From assembly GCA_002071335.1 (NCBI GenBank), contig MWEZ01000005.1:1-40528 (forward strand): 40,528 nt of DNA. Reading direction: 5' to 3'. The DNA is from Verrucomicrobia bacterium ADurb.Bin018 (lineage in GTDB: Bacteria; Verrucomicrobiota; Kiritimatiellia; CAIQIC01; Lenti-01). Below are positions 32,283-40,428 of this stretch, one piece after another; the stretch's first letter is position 1; each line of letters opens with the position of its first letter. The notes beneath the pieces are model-generated. The model ran no database searches and was not told where the DNA came from. It saw only the letters and a program-made list of their open reading frames with translations. The position numbers were made by a program, and so were the translations under genes.

Positions 32283-33607
32283 TCTTTCTCCTGCATCAGG
32301 TGGCGGGCCATGGCCTGAAAGGCTGGCAGTGTGATGGGATCGTTCGCCGCATTGGCGGCAACCGGGTGGCTGGCCAGACGTACAATGACCACTTGCGCGC
32401 GCGGGTTGATGTAAAGCGCTTGGCCGTGAACGCCCCGGGCCATGAACGCGCCATCTTCATTGTGCATCACCCACCACATGGAGCGATAACTCCAACCCTG
32501 CAGCAAATCATAGCCAACCTTTGCGAACGCTTCCCGGTTGCCACCACGCCGGATGTCCGCGATGGCCTCCCGCGCCACAATCTGCTGCCCGTTGTAATAG
32601 CCGTCGTTGCGGATCATTTCGCCAAAGCGCGCCAAATCGCGCAATCCCACGTTCAGCCCGCCGCCGGCAAACGGGGTACCGGTGGCATCCACGGTCATAT
32701 ACGCATCCTGCTCCGCCCCCAATTTGCGCCAAATCCGCGTCTCCAAAAGTTGGGCAACGGACTGCCCGCTCACCCGCGCGAGAATCCAGCCCAACGCATC
32801 CGTGTTCGCGGTCCGGTAATGAAATGCCTCGCCATGCGTCCCTTCCGGCTGCACCGTTTGCAAAAACTCGTAGCATGACCTTGGACCGGTATAATCCGCC
32901 GGTTTCGGCAACGGATTGCCGGCGACCGCATGCGCCCAGACTTCCGCCTTGGGATCCGCGTAGTCCTCGCTGAACCGGATGCCCGTCGTCATATCCATGA
33001 CTTGGCGCACGGTGGCATCACCGAACGCGGATGCTTGCAGCTCCGGCACATAAGTGGCGACTTTCCGCTCCGGATCCAACTGGCCCTCGGCCACCAGCAA
33101 CGCCGCCAGCGTCCCCACAAAAGTCTTGGTGACCGACATGGCCGCATGCTGCCCTTCCGGGCGTAATACGCCGAAATATCGTTCATAAACCACCCGGCCT
33201 TCGTGCAACACGATGATGCCATCCGTGTAGTTGGCCGGCAGCGATTCTGCCCACGTCATCGTGCCGTCCCCGCCAAGCGGGCTGAAGGCCACATCATCCA
33301 GATCATCACGGAGCGCTTGCGGCAACAACACCGGCGCACCCAGCCCCCGCGACACATTGACGGTTGGCATCAGTTGGCGAAAGTTGGCGACGCTCCACCG
33401 GAGCGCGGGGAAGCGAAAATAACTGCCATCATCAAAGCGCACCATCCGGTCGGGCGGCGGCGGCGCGCCAACCATCCATCCCAAGCGCGCCGGATCGCTG
33501 GCCACGGCATCAGGATACTCTTGCGCGATGGTGTGACCGCCCGGCCAATGACAAGACGCCGTGCCCAAAACCATGCCCACTATAATCCAACAATACCCTC
33601 GTCTCAT
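32279..33607 (-). CDS. Beta-lactamase-fold serine hydrolase (NylB/EstB-like), probable lipoprotein
   Basis: A 442-residue protein of the class C beta-lactamase/penicillin-binding superfamily. The signal MRRGYCWIIVGMVLGTASC suggests lipidation at Cys19. The nucleophile motif is S158-V-T-K161 (AAMSVTKTFVGTLAALLVAEGQLD), the second motif includes YRTANTDALGWIL, and GVHG near the C-terminus (ARGVHGQALYINP) replaces the KTG motif. The pattern is closest to 6-aminohexanoate-oligomer hydrolases and related esterases, so peptide, amide or ester hydrolysis is likely; antibiotic hydrolysis should not be assumed. The gene precedes and overlaps the CHAP gene. Confidence 0.88.
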   Translation of the reverse strand: MRRGYCWIIVGMVLGTASCHWPGGHTIAQEYPDAVASDPARLGWMVGAPPPPDRMVRFDDGSYFRFPALRWSVANFRQLMPTVNVSRGLGAPVLLPQALRDDLDDVAFSPLGGDGTMTWAESLPANYTDGIIVLHEGRVVYERYFGVLRPEGQHAAMSVTKTFVGTLAALLVAEGQLDPERKVATYVPELQASAFGDATVRQVMDMTTGIRFSEDYADPKAEVWAHAVAGNPLPKPADYTGPRSCYEFLQTVQPEGTHGEAFHYRTANTDALGWILARVSGQSVAQLLETRIWRKLGAEQDAYMTVDATGTPFAGGGLNVGLRDLARFGEMIRNDGYYNGQQIVAREAIADIRRGGNREAFAKVGYDLLQGWSYRSMWWVMHNEDGAFMARGVHGQALYINPRAQVVIVRLASHPVAANAANDPITLPAFQAMARHLMQEKE

Positions 33608-33665
33608 TCACCCCTCCACACAACGCGCCGAGCGACGCAAATCAACAAATACCGCACGCTGCAGA

Positions 33666-34040
33666 TTAGAAATCCCAATAGCCGGTGCCGATGCGGGGGG
33701 TGGGGTTGCCGTGGCTGTCGGTGGTCCAACTGGGGTTGCCGACGCGGGGCACGGCGCGGCCACGGGAATCGGTGGTCCAGCCGGGATTGCCAATGCGCGG
33801 AACGGGATTACCCCGGCTATCGGTTGTCCATTCGCGGTTGCCAATGCGGGGCACCGCCCGCCCGTGGGAATCCGTAGTCCAGCCAGGATTGCCGATGCGG
33901 GGCACGACGCGACCATGGGCATCAGTTGTCCAGTTGGGATCCCCCACCCGCGGCTGGGCATTGCCAAACTGAGCATGGGCATTCAATATCAGGCCGCACA
34001 AGAACGCAACAACCCCGCCGATAACTATTTTATTTTTCAT
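33666..34040 (-). CDS. Secreted protein of 17-residue tandem repeats
   Basis: A 124-residue protein. ATG 34040 begins a signal peptide (MKNKIVIGGVVAFLCGLILNAHA); a longer frame would run through tRNA-Ser and is rejected. The mature part is five 17-residue repeats and a partial sixth, consensus P-R-(I/V)-G-(N/D)-x-x-W-T-T-D-(S/A)-(H/R)-G-(R/N)-x-(V/T). Each repeat carries one Trp, a WTTD turn and an Arg-Gly step. It probably folds as short beta hairpins, perhaps binding a ligand or polymer. I recognise no family. The DNA repeats (51 bp) are similar but not identical, so repeat number may vary between strains. Confidence 0.8.
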   Translation of the reverse strand: MKNKIVIGGVVAFLCGLILNAHAQFGNAQPRVGDPNWTTDAHGRVVPRIGNPGWTTDSHGRAVPRIGNREWTTDSRGNPVPRIGNPGWTTDSRGRAVPRVGNPSWTTDSHGNPTPRIGTGYWDF

Positions 34041-34090
34041 TATCAGTCTCCTGCCGTCGGCATGGCCAACATAAAAAAACAAAATAAAAA

Positions 34091-34181
34091 TGGCGGAGGG
34101 AGTGGGATTTGAACCCACGGGACGCTCATCACGCCCGTCCGATTTCGAGTCGGGTGCCTTAAGCCGCTCAGCCATCCCTCC
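34091..34181 (-). tRNA. tRNA-Ser (anticodon CGA)
   Basis: Minus-strand acceptor GGAGGGA pairs with TCCCTCC, then G and an encoded CCA. The anticodon loop CTCGAAA gives CGA (codon TCG). A long variable arm (ACGGGCGTGATGAGCGTCCCGT) and GGTTCAAATCC T-arm confirm a class II serine tRNA. Confidence 0.95.
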
Positions 34182-34267
34182 GCGGTGTTGCCTCCGGCGC
34201 AACCGGATGCGAACAGGCAAATGAATACTATACCCGCCCGCGGATTTCAACCGAATCCGCCGGGCAT

Positions 34268-34294
34268 AAAAAAGGCGCGGAGGTCGTCCGCGCC
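34268..34294 (-). terminator. Terminator after outer-membrane protein gene
   Basis: Minus strand GGCGCGGA, five-base loop, TCCGCGCC, then TTTTTT. It lies 16 bp past the stop at 34310. Confidence 0.93.
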
Positions 34295-34309
34295 GAGCCG
34301 CCGTGGCGG

Positions 34310-34852
34310 TTAGTAATAGAAGCGCATGCCGAGCCGCAGGCTCAGGTCCTTGTTGGTGGCTTCGAGGTCGTCATCATAGATGTCTTCGGTGGCGAGTTCG
34401 CCCACGAGCGACAACGTGATGGCCGTGGTGTCGGTCAGGAAGAACTTCACGCCACCTTCGCCGCCAAAGACCACCGCACTTTCCTTTTCATCGAACAGCT
34501 TGGCGTGGCGGTAGCTGATGGCGGCGCCGAGGAAGGGCACCAAATCCGTGCCGAACAGCGGCTTGTAGTTGCTCGACAGCGTGAAATTGTATTCCGCGTT
34601 CACGCCCAGCCCGAACTGGTGCATGGCGTCGTTGTTGAACACCACGCCCTGCACGCCCAGCGAAATCCGGTCCCAGAAGAAATACGCATATTTGGCGCTG
34701 GCTTCCAGCCGGGTGCCGACGGCGGTGGCAAAATCCAAATCGCCTTCCAAACCCAATTCGTTGGCGCCCTTGGTGACGAGGGCCGCGCCAAAGGCCAGCG
34801 GGGAAACGGCCAGCAACGTGGCCAACAGACTCAACCATGTCATCTTCTTCAT
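34310..34852 (-). CDS. Outer-membrane beta-barrel protein
   Basis: A 180-residue protein with signal peptide MKKMTWLSLLATLLAVSPLAFGA; ATG 34852 chosen because it starts the signal. The mature chain alternates amphipathic strands (YAYFFWDRISLGVQGVVF, FGLGVNAEYNFTLS, LVPFLGAAISYRHAKLF, GGVKFFLTDTTAITLSL) and ends LRLGMRFYY, with a terminal aromatic residue as needed for barrel insertion. Eight-stranded OmpW/OmpA-sized barrel, function unknown. It follows ftsZ by 87 bp and has its own terminator. A purine-rich AGGAG lies about 11 bp upstream. Confidence 0.82.
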   Translation of the reverse strand: MKKMTWLSLLATLLAVSPLAFGAALVTKGANELGLEGDLDFATAVGTRLEASAKYAYFFWDRISLGVQGVVFNNDAMHQFGLGVNAEYNFTLSSNYKPLFGTDLVPFLGAAISYRHAKLFDEKESAVVFGGEGGVKFFLTDTTAITLSLVGELATEDIYDDDLEATNKDLSLRLGMRFYY

Positions 34853-34939
34853 ATCTATTTTTTTCTCCTGTGTTTCAAGCCGGGGCACTCTTGCCGTTCC
34901 GGCAAATAAAAGCAAGCCTTTCCCGGCGAAGGCGCGCGG

Positions 34940-36133
34940 TCAGGTGGGGATGCGGATGTTGCGGCGGATATAGGTGGGGATGTCGAGATCCGCGCCATCG
35001 TGCAAGGTGGGTGAGACATTCTGGAAGCGGCCGCGGTCCGGGGCGGGCGCCAGCGGCAACTCGGATTGCCCCCGGCCCGCGCGGCGCCGTCCGGCGGGCT
35101 CGGCCGACGGGCCGGTATGGCCGGCTTCAATCACCAATGCGCCGGGTTTGGGCGGCGGCAGCCAATGTTCAACGGCCAGCACAATCAACGCGAGCCGCCC
35201 GGGCCAGTCATCCAGCACGGCCGCGCCCAGCGAGATGCGGGCGCCGGGACGTGACGAGGCAGTGATGCGTTCATGGATGGTGCTTAATTCCGCCAGCGAG
35301 AGGTCCGGGCCACCGATCACGCCCAAGATCATGGCGCCGGAGTTGGCCAGCACGCGGCCTTTATCCAGCATGGGACCGGCCAGCAGGTTTTGCAGGGCCT
35401 GTTCGGTTTTGCCGGCGCCGGCGCCCTCGCCATAGCCAAAGCAGCATTCGTTGCCGCTGTTTTCCACCAGCGTTTGCACGTCGGAGAAATCAAGGTTGAG
35501 CATGTTGTTCTGGGCCAGCAGGGTCCACAACCCGCGGATGCCCGCCACCATCATGCGGTCCACAAAGGCGAAGGCATCGGGCAGGGAGGTATCGGGCGGC
35601 AGCAGGGAATGGAGGCGCTGGTTGGGCAGGCATACCACGGCATCTGCATTGCGCTTGAGCGTGGCCAGGCCCTCCTGCGCCTGCTCTTGGCGGCGCGCGC
35701 CTTCAAAGGCAAACGGCAGGGTGACATAGGCCAGCACCAACAGGCCTTCCTCACGCGCGACGCGCGCCAGCACCGGCGCCGCGCCGGTGGCGGTGCCGCC
35801 GCCCAGCCCGGCCACCAGCAGCAGCAGGTCGTGCCCCGCCACCAGGTTGCGCAGCGCATCGAGGTCTTCGCTGGCGGCCAAGCGGCCCACTTCCACATCG
35901 CCACCGGTGCCCATGCCCTTGGTGACGTTTTTGCCGATGGCCAGTTTGAGGGCAACATCGCTTTGCGCCAGCGCGGGCGCGTCGGTATTGATGCCCGCCA
36001 CCAGCGGCGCGTCGGTCCAGCCGGCCAACGCGCGGCTGACCACGTTGCACGCGCCGCCACCGACGCCCACCACCAGAATACGGCAGCGGGGCGCGGGGGC
36101 CTGGGCTTGCGAATTCTCCGGTTGTGCGGTCAT
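34940..36133 (-). CDS. ftsZ: Cell division GTPase FtsZ
   Basis: A 397-residue tubulin homologue that forms the division ring. Marks are the N-terminal GVGGGACNVV, the tubulin signature GLGGGTATGAAP (commonly GGGTGTG; the second G of TGTG is Ala here), the T7 catalytic loop NLDFSDV and the C-terminal peptide LDIPTYIRR that binds FtsA. ATG 36133 is nine bases after AGAGAGG; a second ATG at 36142 abuts that site and is less likely. ftsA ends 16 bp upstream, so the two are co-transcribed. Confidence 0.95.
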   Translation of the reverse strand: MTAQPENSQAQAPAPRCRILVVGVGGGACNVVSRALAGWTDAPLVAGINTDAPALAQSDVALKLAIGKNVTKGMGTGGDVEVGRLAASEDLDALRNLVAGHDLLLLVAGLGGGTATGAAPVLARVAREEGLLVLAYVTLPFAFEGARRQEQAQEGLATLKRNADAVVCLPNQRLHSLLPPDTSLPDAFAFVDRMMVAGIRGLWTLLAQNNMLNLDFSDVQTLVENSGNECCFGYGEGAGAGKTEQALQNLLAGPMLDKGRVLANSGAMILGVIGGPDLSLAELSTIHERITASSRPGARISLGAAVLDDWPGRLALIVLAVEHWLPPPKPGALVIEAGHTGPSAEPAGRRRAGRGQSELPLAPAPDRGRFQNVSPTLHDGADLDIPTYIRRNIRIPT

Positions 36134-36149
36134 GATCGTCATCCTCTCT

Positions 36150-37346
36150 TCAGCCCACGCCGAACCAGCGGCCGATTTTCTTCCACACGCCGCCGGCCTG
36201 TTGCGCGGCATTGAGCGCATTGCGGTGGCCTTGCAGCACCGCGCCGATGCCGGTGGCATATTCCGGCAGGGCAAGGTTGGTGGTCAGGCCGCTCACGTTG
36301 CGCGGCACGCCGATGGTGCACGGCAGGCCGAACACCTTCTCGGCGAGGGTCGTCACGTTTTTGAGGTGCGCGCCGCCGCCGGTCAGCACCACGCCGCCGC
36401 TTAAAAACGACAACTGTGTGCGGGCCTTGAGGCGCTCGCGGATCAGGCCAAAGGTTTCCTCCATGCGCAGGTGCACAATGGACTGCATATCCATGCGCTT
36501 GAATTGGCGCGGCGGGCCGCCGGCTGCAGCCGGCAGCGGCTCCCAGCGGGTGCGGTCGGCGCCGCTGACCATGGCATCGGCATACTTGATTTTCAGCGCC
36601 TCGGCATCGGCGGTGGTCACCTGGAACGCGCGGGCGATATCGTTCGTCACGTGGTCGCCGCCGACGGCCAGCACGCCGGCATCGGCGATTTGGGCCTGCG
36701 CATAGACCACGTAATCGGTCGTGCCGCCGCCAAGGTCAATCAGCAGCGTGCCCTGCATTTTTTGTTCGGGGGTCAGCACGGCCTGGGCGGCGCACAGGCC
36801 GCTGAACAGCGTGCCCGCGAGGGAGAGTTTGAGCTCTTGAATCACGCGCACCAAGTTGAACATCCGCGAATGGACGCCATAGACAATGAGCACATTCACT
36901 TCCAGCGTGCGCCCCGCCATGCCCTCGGGCGTGACGCCGCGCAAACCGTCGAGCGTGTATTGCCCGATGATGCTGTGCAGGATTTCGCGGTCCGCCGGCA
37001 GGGTGACGGCCTTGGCCAGTTCGCGCACGCGCGCGGTATGCTCCGCGGTGATTTCGCCATCCACCTGGATTTCGGCATGGTTGGGCATGGCCTCGATTTG
37101 CGAACCGGACAGCGCCAGATACACATCGTGGATGGAAACATTGCTGGCCTCCTCGGCTTGGCGCAGCGCGGCTTCCACGCACGGGTGCAGGCTGTTGAAG
37201 TCCACCACTTCGCCCTTGCGCATGCCGCTGCTGGCGCAATCGCCCACGGCGGTAATAATGAGGCCTTCATCCTCGCGCGGCTCGCCCACAAACACGCGCA
37301 CGCGGCTCGTGCCAATCTCCAGCGCCACGATCGGTTCCAACTTCAT
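36150..37346 (-). CDS. ftsA: Cell division protein FtsA
   Basis: A 398-residue actin-fold ATPase that ties FtsZ to the membrane. It shows the N-terminal VALEIGTSRVRVFVGE, the phosphate-binding LLIDLGGGTTDYVVY and VVLTGGGAHLKN, and a C-terminal amphipathic helix (VWKKIGRWFGV) that inserts in the membrane. Start ATG 37346 follows AAGGAACGTGGAAG. ftsQ ends 28 bp upstream and ftsZ starts 16 bp downstream. Confidence 0.95.
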   Translation of the reverse strand: MKLEPIVALEIGTSRVRVFVGEPREDEGLIITAVGDCASSGMRKGEVVDFNSLHPCVEAALRQAEEASNVSIHDVYLALSGSQIEAMPNHAEIQVDGEITAEHTARVRELAKAVTLPADREILHSIIGQYTLDGLRGVTPEGMAGRTLEVNVLIVYGVHSRMFNLVRVIQELKLSLAGTLFSGLCAAQAVLTPEQKMQGTLLIDLGGGTTDYVVYAQAQIADAGVLAVGGDHVTNDIARAFQVTTADAEALKIKYADAMVSGADRTRWEPLPAAAGGPPRQFKRMDMQSIVHLRMEETFGLIRERLKARTQLSFLSGGVVLTGGGAHLKNVTTLAEKVFGLPCTIGVPRNVSGLTTNLALPEYATGIGAVLQGHRNALNAAQQAGGVWKKIGRWFGVG

Positions 37347-37374
37347 TCTTCCACGTTCCTTTCTCCGCGCGCCC

Positions 37375-38268
37375 CTACCACGCCGGCGCCGCGGCCGCGG
37401 CCGGCGGCGCGCCCGTGGCCGGGCGGCCCACAAAATTGCGGTCCACGGTCATGTCATACACTGCCAAATCCAGCCCGCGCCGCCGCGCTTCGATGCGCAT
37501 GGCGCGCAGCCGATCCAATTTTTCACGCAGCTTGTTCCGCGAGAGCAACACGGTTTCGCCGGTGGTCAGACCCACGGTCAGGCGGTCGGGGTGGCCCACT
37601 TCGATGGTGGCCACGGTGAGTTCCTGCCGCATGGCCACCAGATTGCAAATCTCGAGCACTTGCAGCGCCTCGGCCAGCATGGGGTCTTGCACCACATCGC
37701 CGGGCTTGAGGCCCTTATCGCGCACGCCGAGAATCACGGGCAAACTGGCGCGCACGCTGCTGGGCCCCAGCACATGGCCGGTCAGGTCCACCGCCAGCGG
37801 GCTGCCGGCATCCGAGCGCCCCAGCCGGGCCACGGCCACGCGCTCGCCCACTTCGATCAGCAGCGTATCCGGCAGCCGCCGGCCCACCTGCGCGCTGGCG
37901 ATCATGGCCTTGCCCAGCAGCGCCTCGCGGATGGTGTCCGGCTGCACCGCAAACAGGTTCTGGCCCTTGCTCACCTGCGCGGCATCCAGAATCTCCTGCA
38001 TGGTCAGCGCGCCATCGGTCGTCACTTCGATATCGCGGATCAGAAAAAACTCGTTTTCGGTGAACAGGATTTGCCACGCCGCCTGCCCGCCCCACCACAG
38101 CGCGGCACCGATGGCAGCCACGCCCAGCAGCGCGACCACGGCGGTGGTCACGCCCCGGCGCACGGCTTGCCGCCGGGCGCTGGAACGCGCTTTGCTCCGC
38201 AGTATGCTTTCGCGCGACTGGTTGCCCCGCCGCTTGGACTTCAATGCCGCCAACGTAAACCTCACCAT
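37375..38268 (-). CDS. ftsQ: Cell division protein FtsQ
   Basis: A 297-residue bitopic protein with a basic cytoplasmic N-terminus, one membrane helix (VTTAVVALLGVAAIGAALWW, about 40-59), a POTRA domain (FFLIRDIEVTTDGALTMQEILDAAQVSKGQNLFAV) and a FtsQ beta domain (LPDTLLIEVGERVAVARLG...). It links FtsA/FtsZ to septal synthesis. It ends in an Ala/Pro tail. There is no clear Shine-Dalgarno before ATG 38268. Its promoter must lie in the 600-bp palindrome-bearing region upstream, because a terminator closes the azoreductase gene. Confidence 0.93.
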   Translation of the reverse strand: MVRFTLAALKSKRRGNQSRESILRSKARSSARRQAVRRGVTTAVVALLGVAAIGAALWWGGQAAWQILFTENEFFLIRDIEVTTDGALTMQEILDAAQVSKGQNLFAVQPDTIREALLGKAMIASAQVGRRLPDTLLIEVGERVAVARLGRSDAGSPLAVDLTGHVLGPSSVRASLPVILGVRDKGLKPGDVVQDPMLAEALQVLEICNLVAMRQELTVATIEVGHPDRLTVGLTTGETVLLSRNKLREKLDRLRAMRIEARRRGLDLAVYDMTVDRNFVGRPATGAPPAAAAAPAW

Positions 38269-38560
38269 TTACCAAACAAACAGGCGCCTACTATGCCACA
38301 CCCCCACCCCCGCGAAAACTTTTTCTTTGCGCGCGCTACGGCCAAAAAGTTTCTTCGCCGATTGGGGTGACGGTGCTCGGGATCAGGTAGAGGTGCCTGA
38401 GCCGAGGACTGCCATGCATTGCCAACGAAGCGCCAGCAGAACTTGACCATAAATGATGTGGTTTTCAGAATCATCGCGCCGATGGTTTCTGGCACCTTTC
38501 AACGACCTACATGCGGGTCCGCACCGAGCGGATAAAAACACAAAACACCTCACGTCGGAT

Positions 38561-38588
38561 CCATCCAGAGTTTATAAACTCTGGATGG
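38561..38588. repeat. Perfect 28-bp palindrome, copy 1
   Basis: Half-site CCATCCAGAGTTTA followed by its exact complement TAAACTCTGGATGG, with no spacer. Identical copy at 38672-38699, 111 bp away centre to centre. In RNA it would form a 12-bp hairpin; in DNA it is a symmetric protein site or cruciform. Confidence 0.95.
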
Positions 38589-38626
38589 CACCTGCAAAAC
38601 AGCCGATTATAAATAGCCAATATTTT

Positions 38627-38644
38627 ATACATATTATAATGTAT
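38627..38644. repeat. Inverted repeat midway between the twin palindromes
   Basis: ATACAT, six bases, ATGTAT. Its centre (38635.5) lies within 6 bp of the midpoint between the two 28-bp palindromes (38630). Confidence 0.6.
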
Positions 38645-38671
38645 GAGAATGAGATAAGACTAATACGGAAA

Positions 38672-38699
38672 CCATCCAGAGTTTATAAACTCTGGATGG
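38672..38699. repeat. Perfect 28-bp palindrome, copy 2
   Basis: Same 28 bp as 38561-38588 with no mismatch. The flanking bases differ between the copies, so only the palindrome is duplicated. Confidence 0.95.
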
Positions 38700-38838
38700 C
38701 ATGTCAGAATCCGCAAAATAAAATGGGTTGATTTGATGCTGGCTGCAACCCCACGGTTTGACCGCAAAAAAGGGTCACATACAAGAGGGGGCTTCTGATC
38801 CATCACGATCCTCCCCAGTGCGGGCAAAACAACCGAAA

Positions 38839-38863
38839 GAAAAAGGCCGCCGGGGAGGCGGCC
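38839..38863 (-). terminator. Terminator of the ddl-azoreductase operon
   Basis: Minus strand GGCCGCC, five-base loop, GGCGGCC, then TTTTTC. It lies 20 bp past the stop at 38883. Confidence 0.92.
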
Positions 38864-38882
38864 TGCGCACGAGCGGGCGGCG

Positions 38883-39494
38883 TTAGAATTGCGCGGCGGC
38901 GGCTTGCGCTTTTTCGATGGCCGCGGCGAGGGTGGCGGCAGCCTTTTCGCGGCCCGCGCCCTGCCCTTGCGCGCCAATCAGCGTCACATTCGTGATGCCC
39001 ATGAAGCCGAGCTGGGTGGTCAGCATGGGCGTCAGGGTTTGCTGCGGCGGCTGGCCGTGGTCGTAGAGCATTCCGCTGGCGTAGCACACCACGACCTTCT
39101 TTTCCGGCACGAGCCCGATGGGCCCGTTGGCGGTATATTTGAAGGTCTTGCCAGCCACCATGATGGCGTCAATAAACGCCTTCAACTGCGGCGGCCCGTT
39201 GAAGTTCCACACCGGCGAGGCAATCACCACCAGATCGGCGGCGAGAAACATCGCGAGCAGCTCGCGCTGGCGGTCGCGCCGGCGCTCGATCTCGGCATTG
39301 GCTGGCGGCGCGCCAAAGAATGCCGGCAGCAGGAGGGCATCCAACTGCGGCACATCATCCTGAAAAACATTGATGGTGGTGACCTGCGCATCGGGATGCT
39401 TTTGCTGCAGGGCCGCCATGAAGGCGGCTTCGATTTTCAAGCTGGCCGATTGCTCCACCGGCTTCGGGTTGGCGATCACACGTAATACATTCAT
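38883..39494 (-). CDS. azoR: FMN-dependent NAD(P)H quinone/azo reductase (AzoR/AcpD family)
   Basis: A 203-residue flavodoxin-fold protein. The N-terminal FMN phosphate loop region reads ANPKPVEQSASLKI, followed by SPVWNFNGPPQLKAFIDAI and GKTFKYTANGPIGLVPEKKVVVCYASG, the family's most conserved segments. It reduces quinones or azo compounds with NAD(P)H as a dimer in the cytoplasm. ddl ends 7 bp upstream, so the two form one operon. Its position between ddl and ftsQ is unusual, as these two are normally adjacent. Confidence 0.92.
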   Translation of the reverse strand: MNVLRVIANPKPVEQSASLKIEAAFMAALQQKHPDAQVTTINVFQDDVPQLDALLLPAFFGAPPANAEIERRRDRQRELLAMFLAADLVVIASPVWNFNGPPQLKAFIDAIMVAGKTFKYTANGPIGLVPEKKVVVCYASGMLYDHGQPPQQTLTPMLTTQLGFMGITNVTLIGAQGQGAGREKAAATLAAAIEKAQAAAAQF

Positions 39495-39501
39495 AATCTA
39501 T

Positions 39502-40428
39502 TTATGCTCCTTTTTCTGTTGTGGCGGAGCAGTCTACCATATTCAGGATGATTTCGCAAAGTTCTTCAAAACTCCAGCCGTGGGCGCGCGCGGCATCGGG
39601 CAGCAGGCTGATCTCGGTGAGGCCAGGAATGTTGTTGAGTTCAAGCACATAGAAACGGCCATCGGAGCGCAGGCGAAAATCCACGCGCGCCATGCCGCGG
39701 CATCCTAGCGCACGGAACAGCGCCAGCGCGGCGTCGCGACACGCGGCGGCCAGCTCCGCCGGCAGCGGCGCGGGCACCACGTGCTTGGACACTCCCAGCG
39801 TATATTTGGCACGGTAATTAAAATTACCATCCGGTGCGATGATCTCCACCACCGGCAGCGCGACATCGCCCACCACGCCCACCGTCAGCTCGCGGCCGTC
39901 AATGAACTCCTCCACCAGCGCAATCTCGTCGAGGCGGTGTGCCAGCGCGATGGCTGCCGGCCACTCCTCTTCCTTGAACACGCGCGACACCCCCACGCTG
40001 GAACCTTGCCGCACCGGCTTGACCACCACCGGCAGCGGCAGCGTCCGCGGCTCCCCCGCGCGCAGCAACTCGTACGGCGGCGTCGGAATGCCCGCCTGCA
40101 CCATGATGGGCTTGCTTTGCGACTTGTCGAACGCGCGCGCGCACGCCTCGGGGCTGGAACCGGTATGCGGCACGCCCTGCGCCCGCAGCACGGCCTGAAC
40201 GCCGCCATCTTCGCCGAAGCGCCCGTGCATGGCCACAAACGCCACCTCGGTGCCCGCCGGCAGCACAAAGCGGCATTCCTTATCCACCTCCACTTCGCGC
40301 GCGTCATAGCCCCGCGCACGCAGTGCCTTCGCCACCGCCGCGCCCGACCTCAGCGAGACTTCCCGCTCCGACGACGGCCCGCCCAGCAGCACCGCCACCT
40401 GATTCCATTTTTTCTCTACGCCACTCAT
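39502..40428 (-). CDS. ddl: D-alanine--D-alanine ligase
   Basis: A 308-residue ATP-grasp enzyme making the D-Ala-D-Ala dipeptide for peptidoglycan. Visible marks are the N-terminal LLGGPSSEREVSLRSG, the VAMHGRFGEDGGVQ loop, KPVRQGSSVGVSRV for ATP binding, the omega-loop NYRAKYTLG (the Y residue marks D-Ala over D-Lac specificity) and the metal-binding ELNNIPGLTEISLLPDAA. AAGGA lies five bases before ATG 40428. Upstream genes (probably other mur genes) lie past the window edge. Confidence 0.95.
   Translation of the reverse strand: MSGVEKKWNQVAVLLGGPSSEREVSLRSGAAVAKALRARGYDAREVEVDKECRFVLPAGTEVAFVAMHGRFGEDGGVQAVLRAQGVPHTGSSPEACARAFDKSQSKPIMVQAGIPTPPYELLRAGEPRTLPLPVVVKPVRQGSSVGVSRVFKEEEWPAAIALAHRLDEIALVEEFIDGRELTVGVVGDVALPVVEIIAPDGNFNYRAKYTLGVSKHVVPAPLPAELAAACRDAALALFRALGCRGMARVDFRLRSDGRFYVLELNNIPGLTEISLLPDAARAHGWSFEELCEIILNMVDCSATTEKGA

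Larger units (their letters stand above)
38269..38838. other. Intergenic region upstream of ftsQ
   Basis: About 570 bp with no credible gene. It must contain the ftsQAZ promoter; a CATAGT hexamer near the ftsQ start is the best -10 but its -35 is poor. The two identical 28-bp palindromes and a smaller inverted repeat (annotated separately) sit in an AT-rich core at 38561-38699. Confidence 0.6.

Noticed and set aside
33666-34250. Longer start for the 17-residue-repeat protein
   Set aside because: The extension would read through tRNA-Ser; the internal ATG at 34040 begins a proper signal peptide.
38453-38731. 92-residue plus-strand frame over the twin palindromes
   Set aside because: Its repeated SRVYKLWMA segments are just the translated palindromes; no ribosome binding site or homologue is recognisable.
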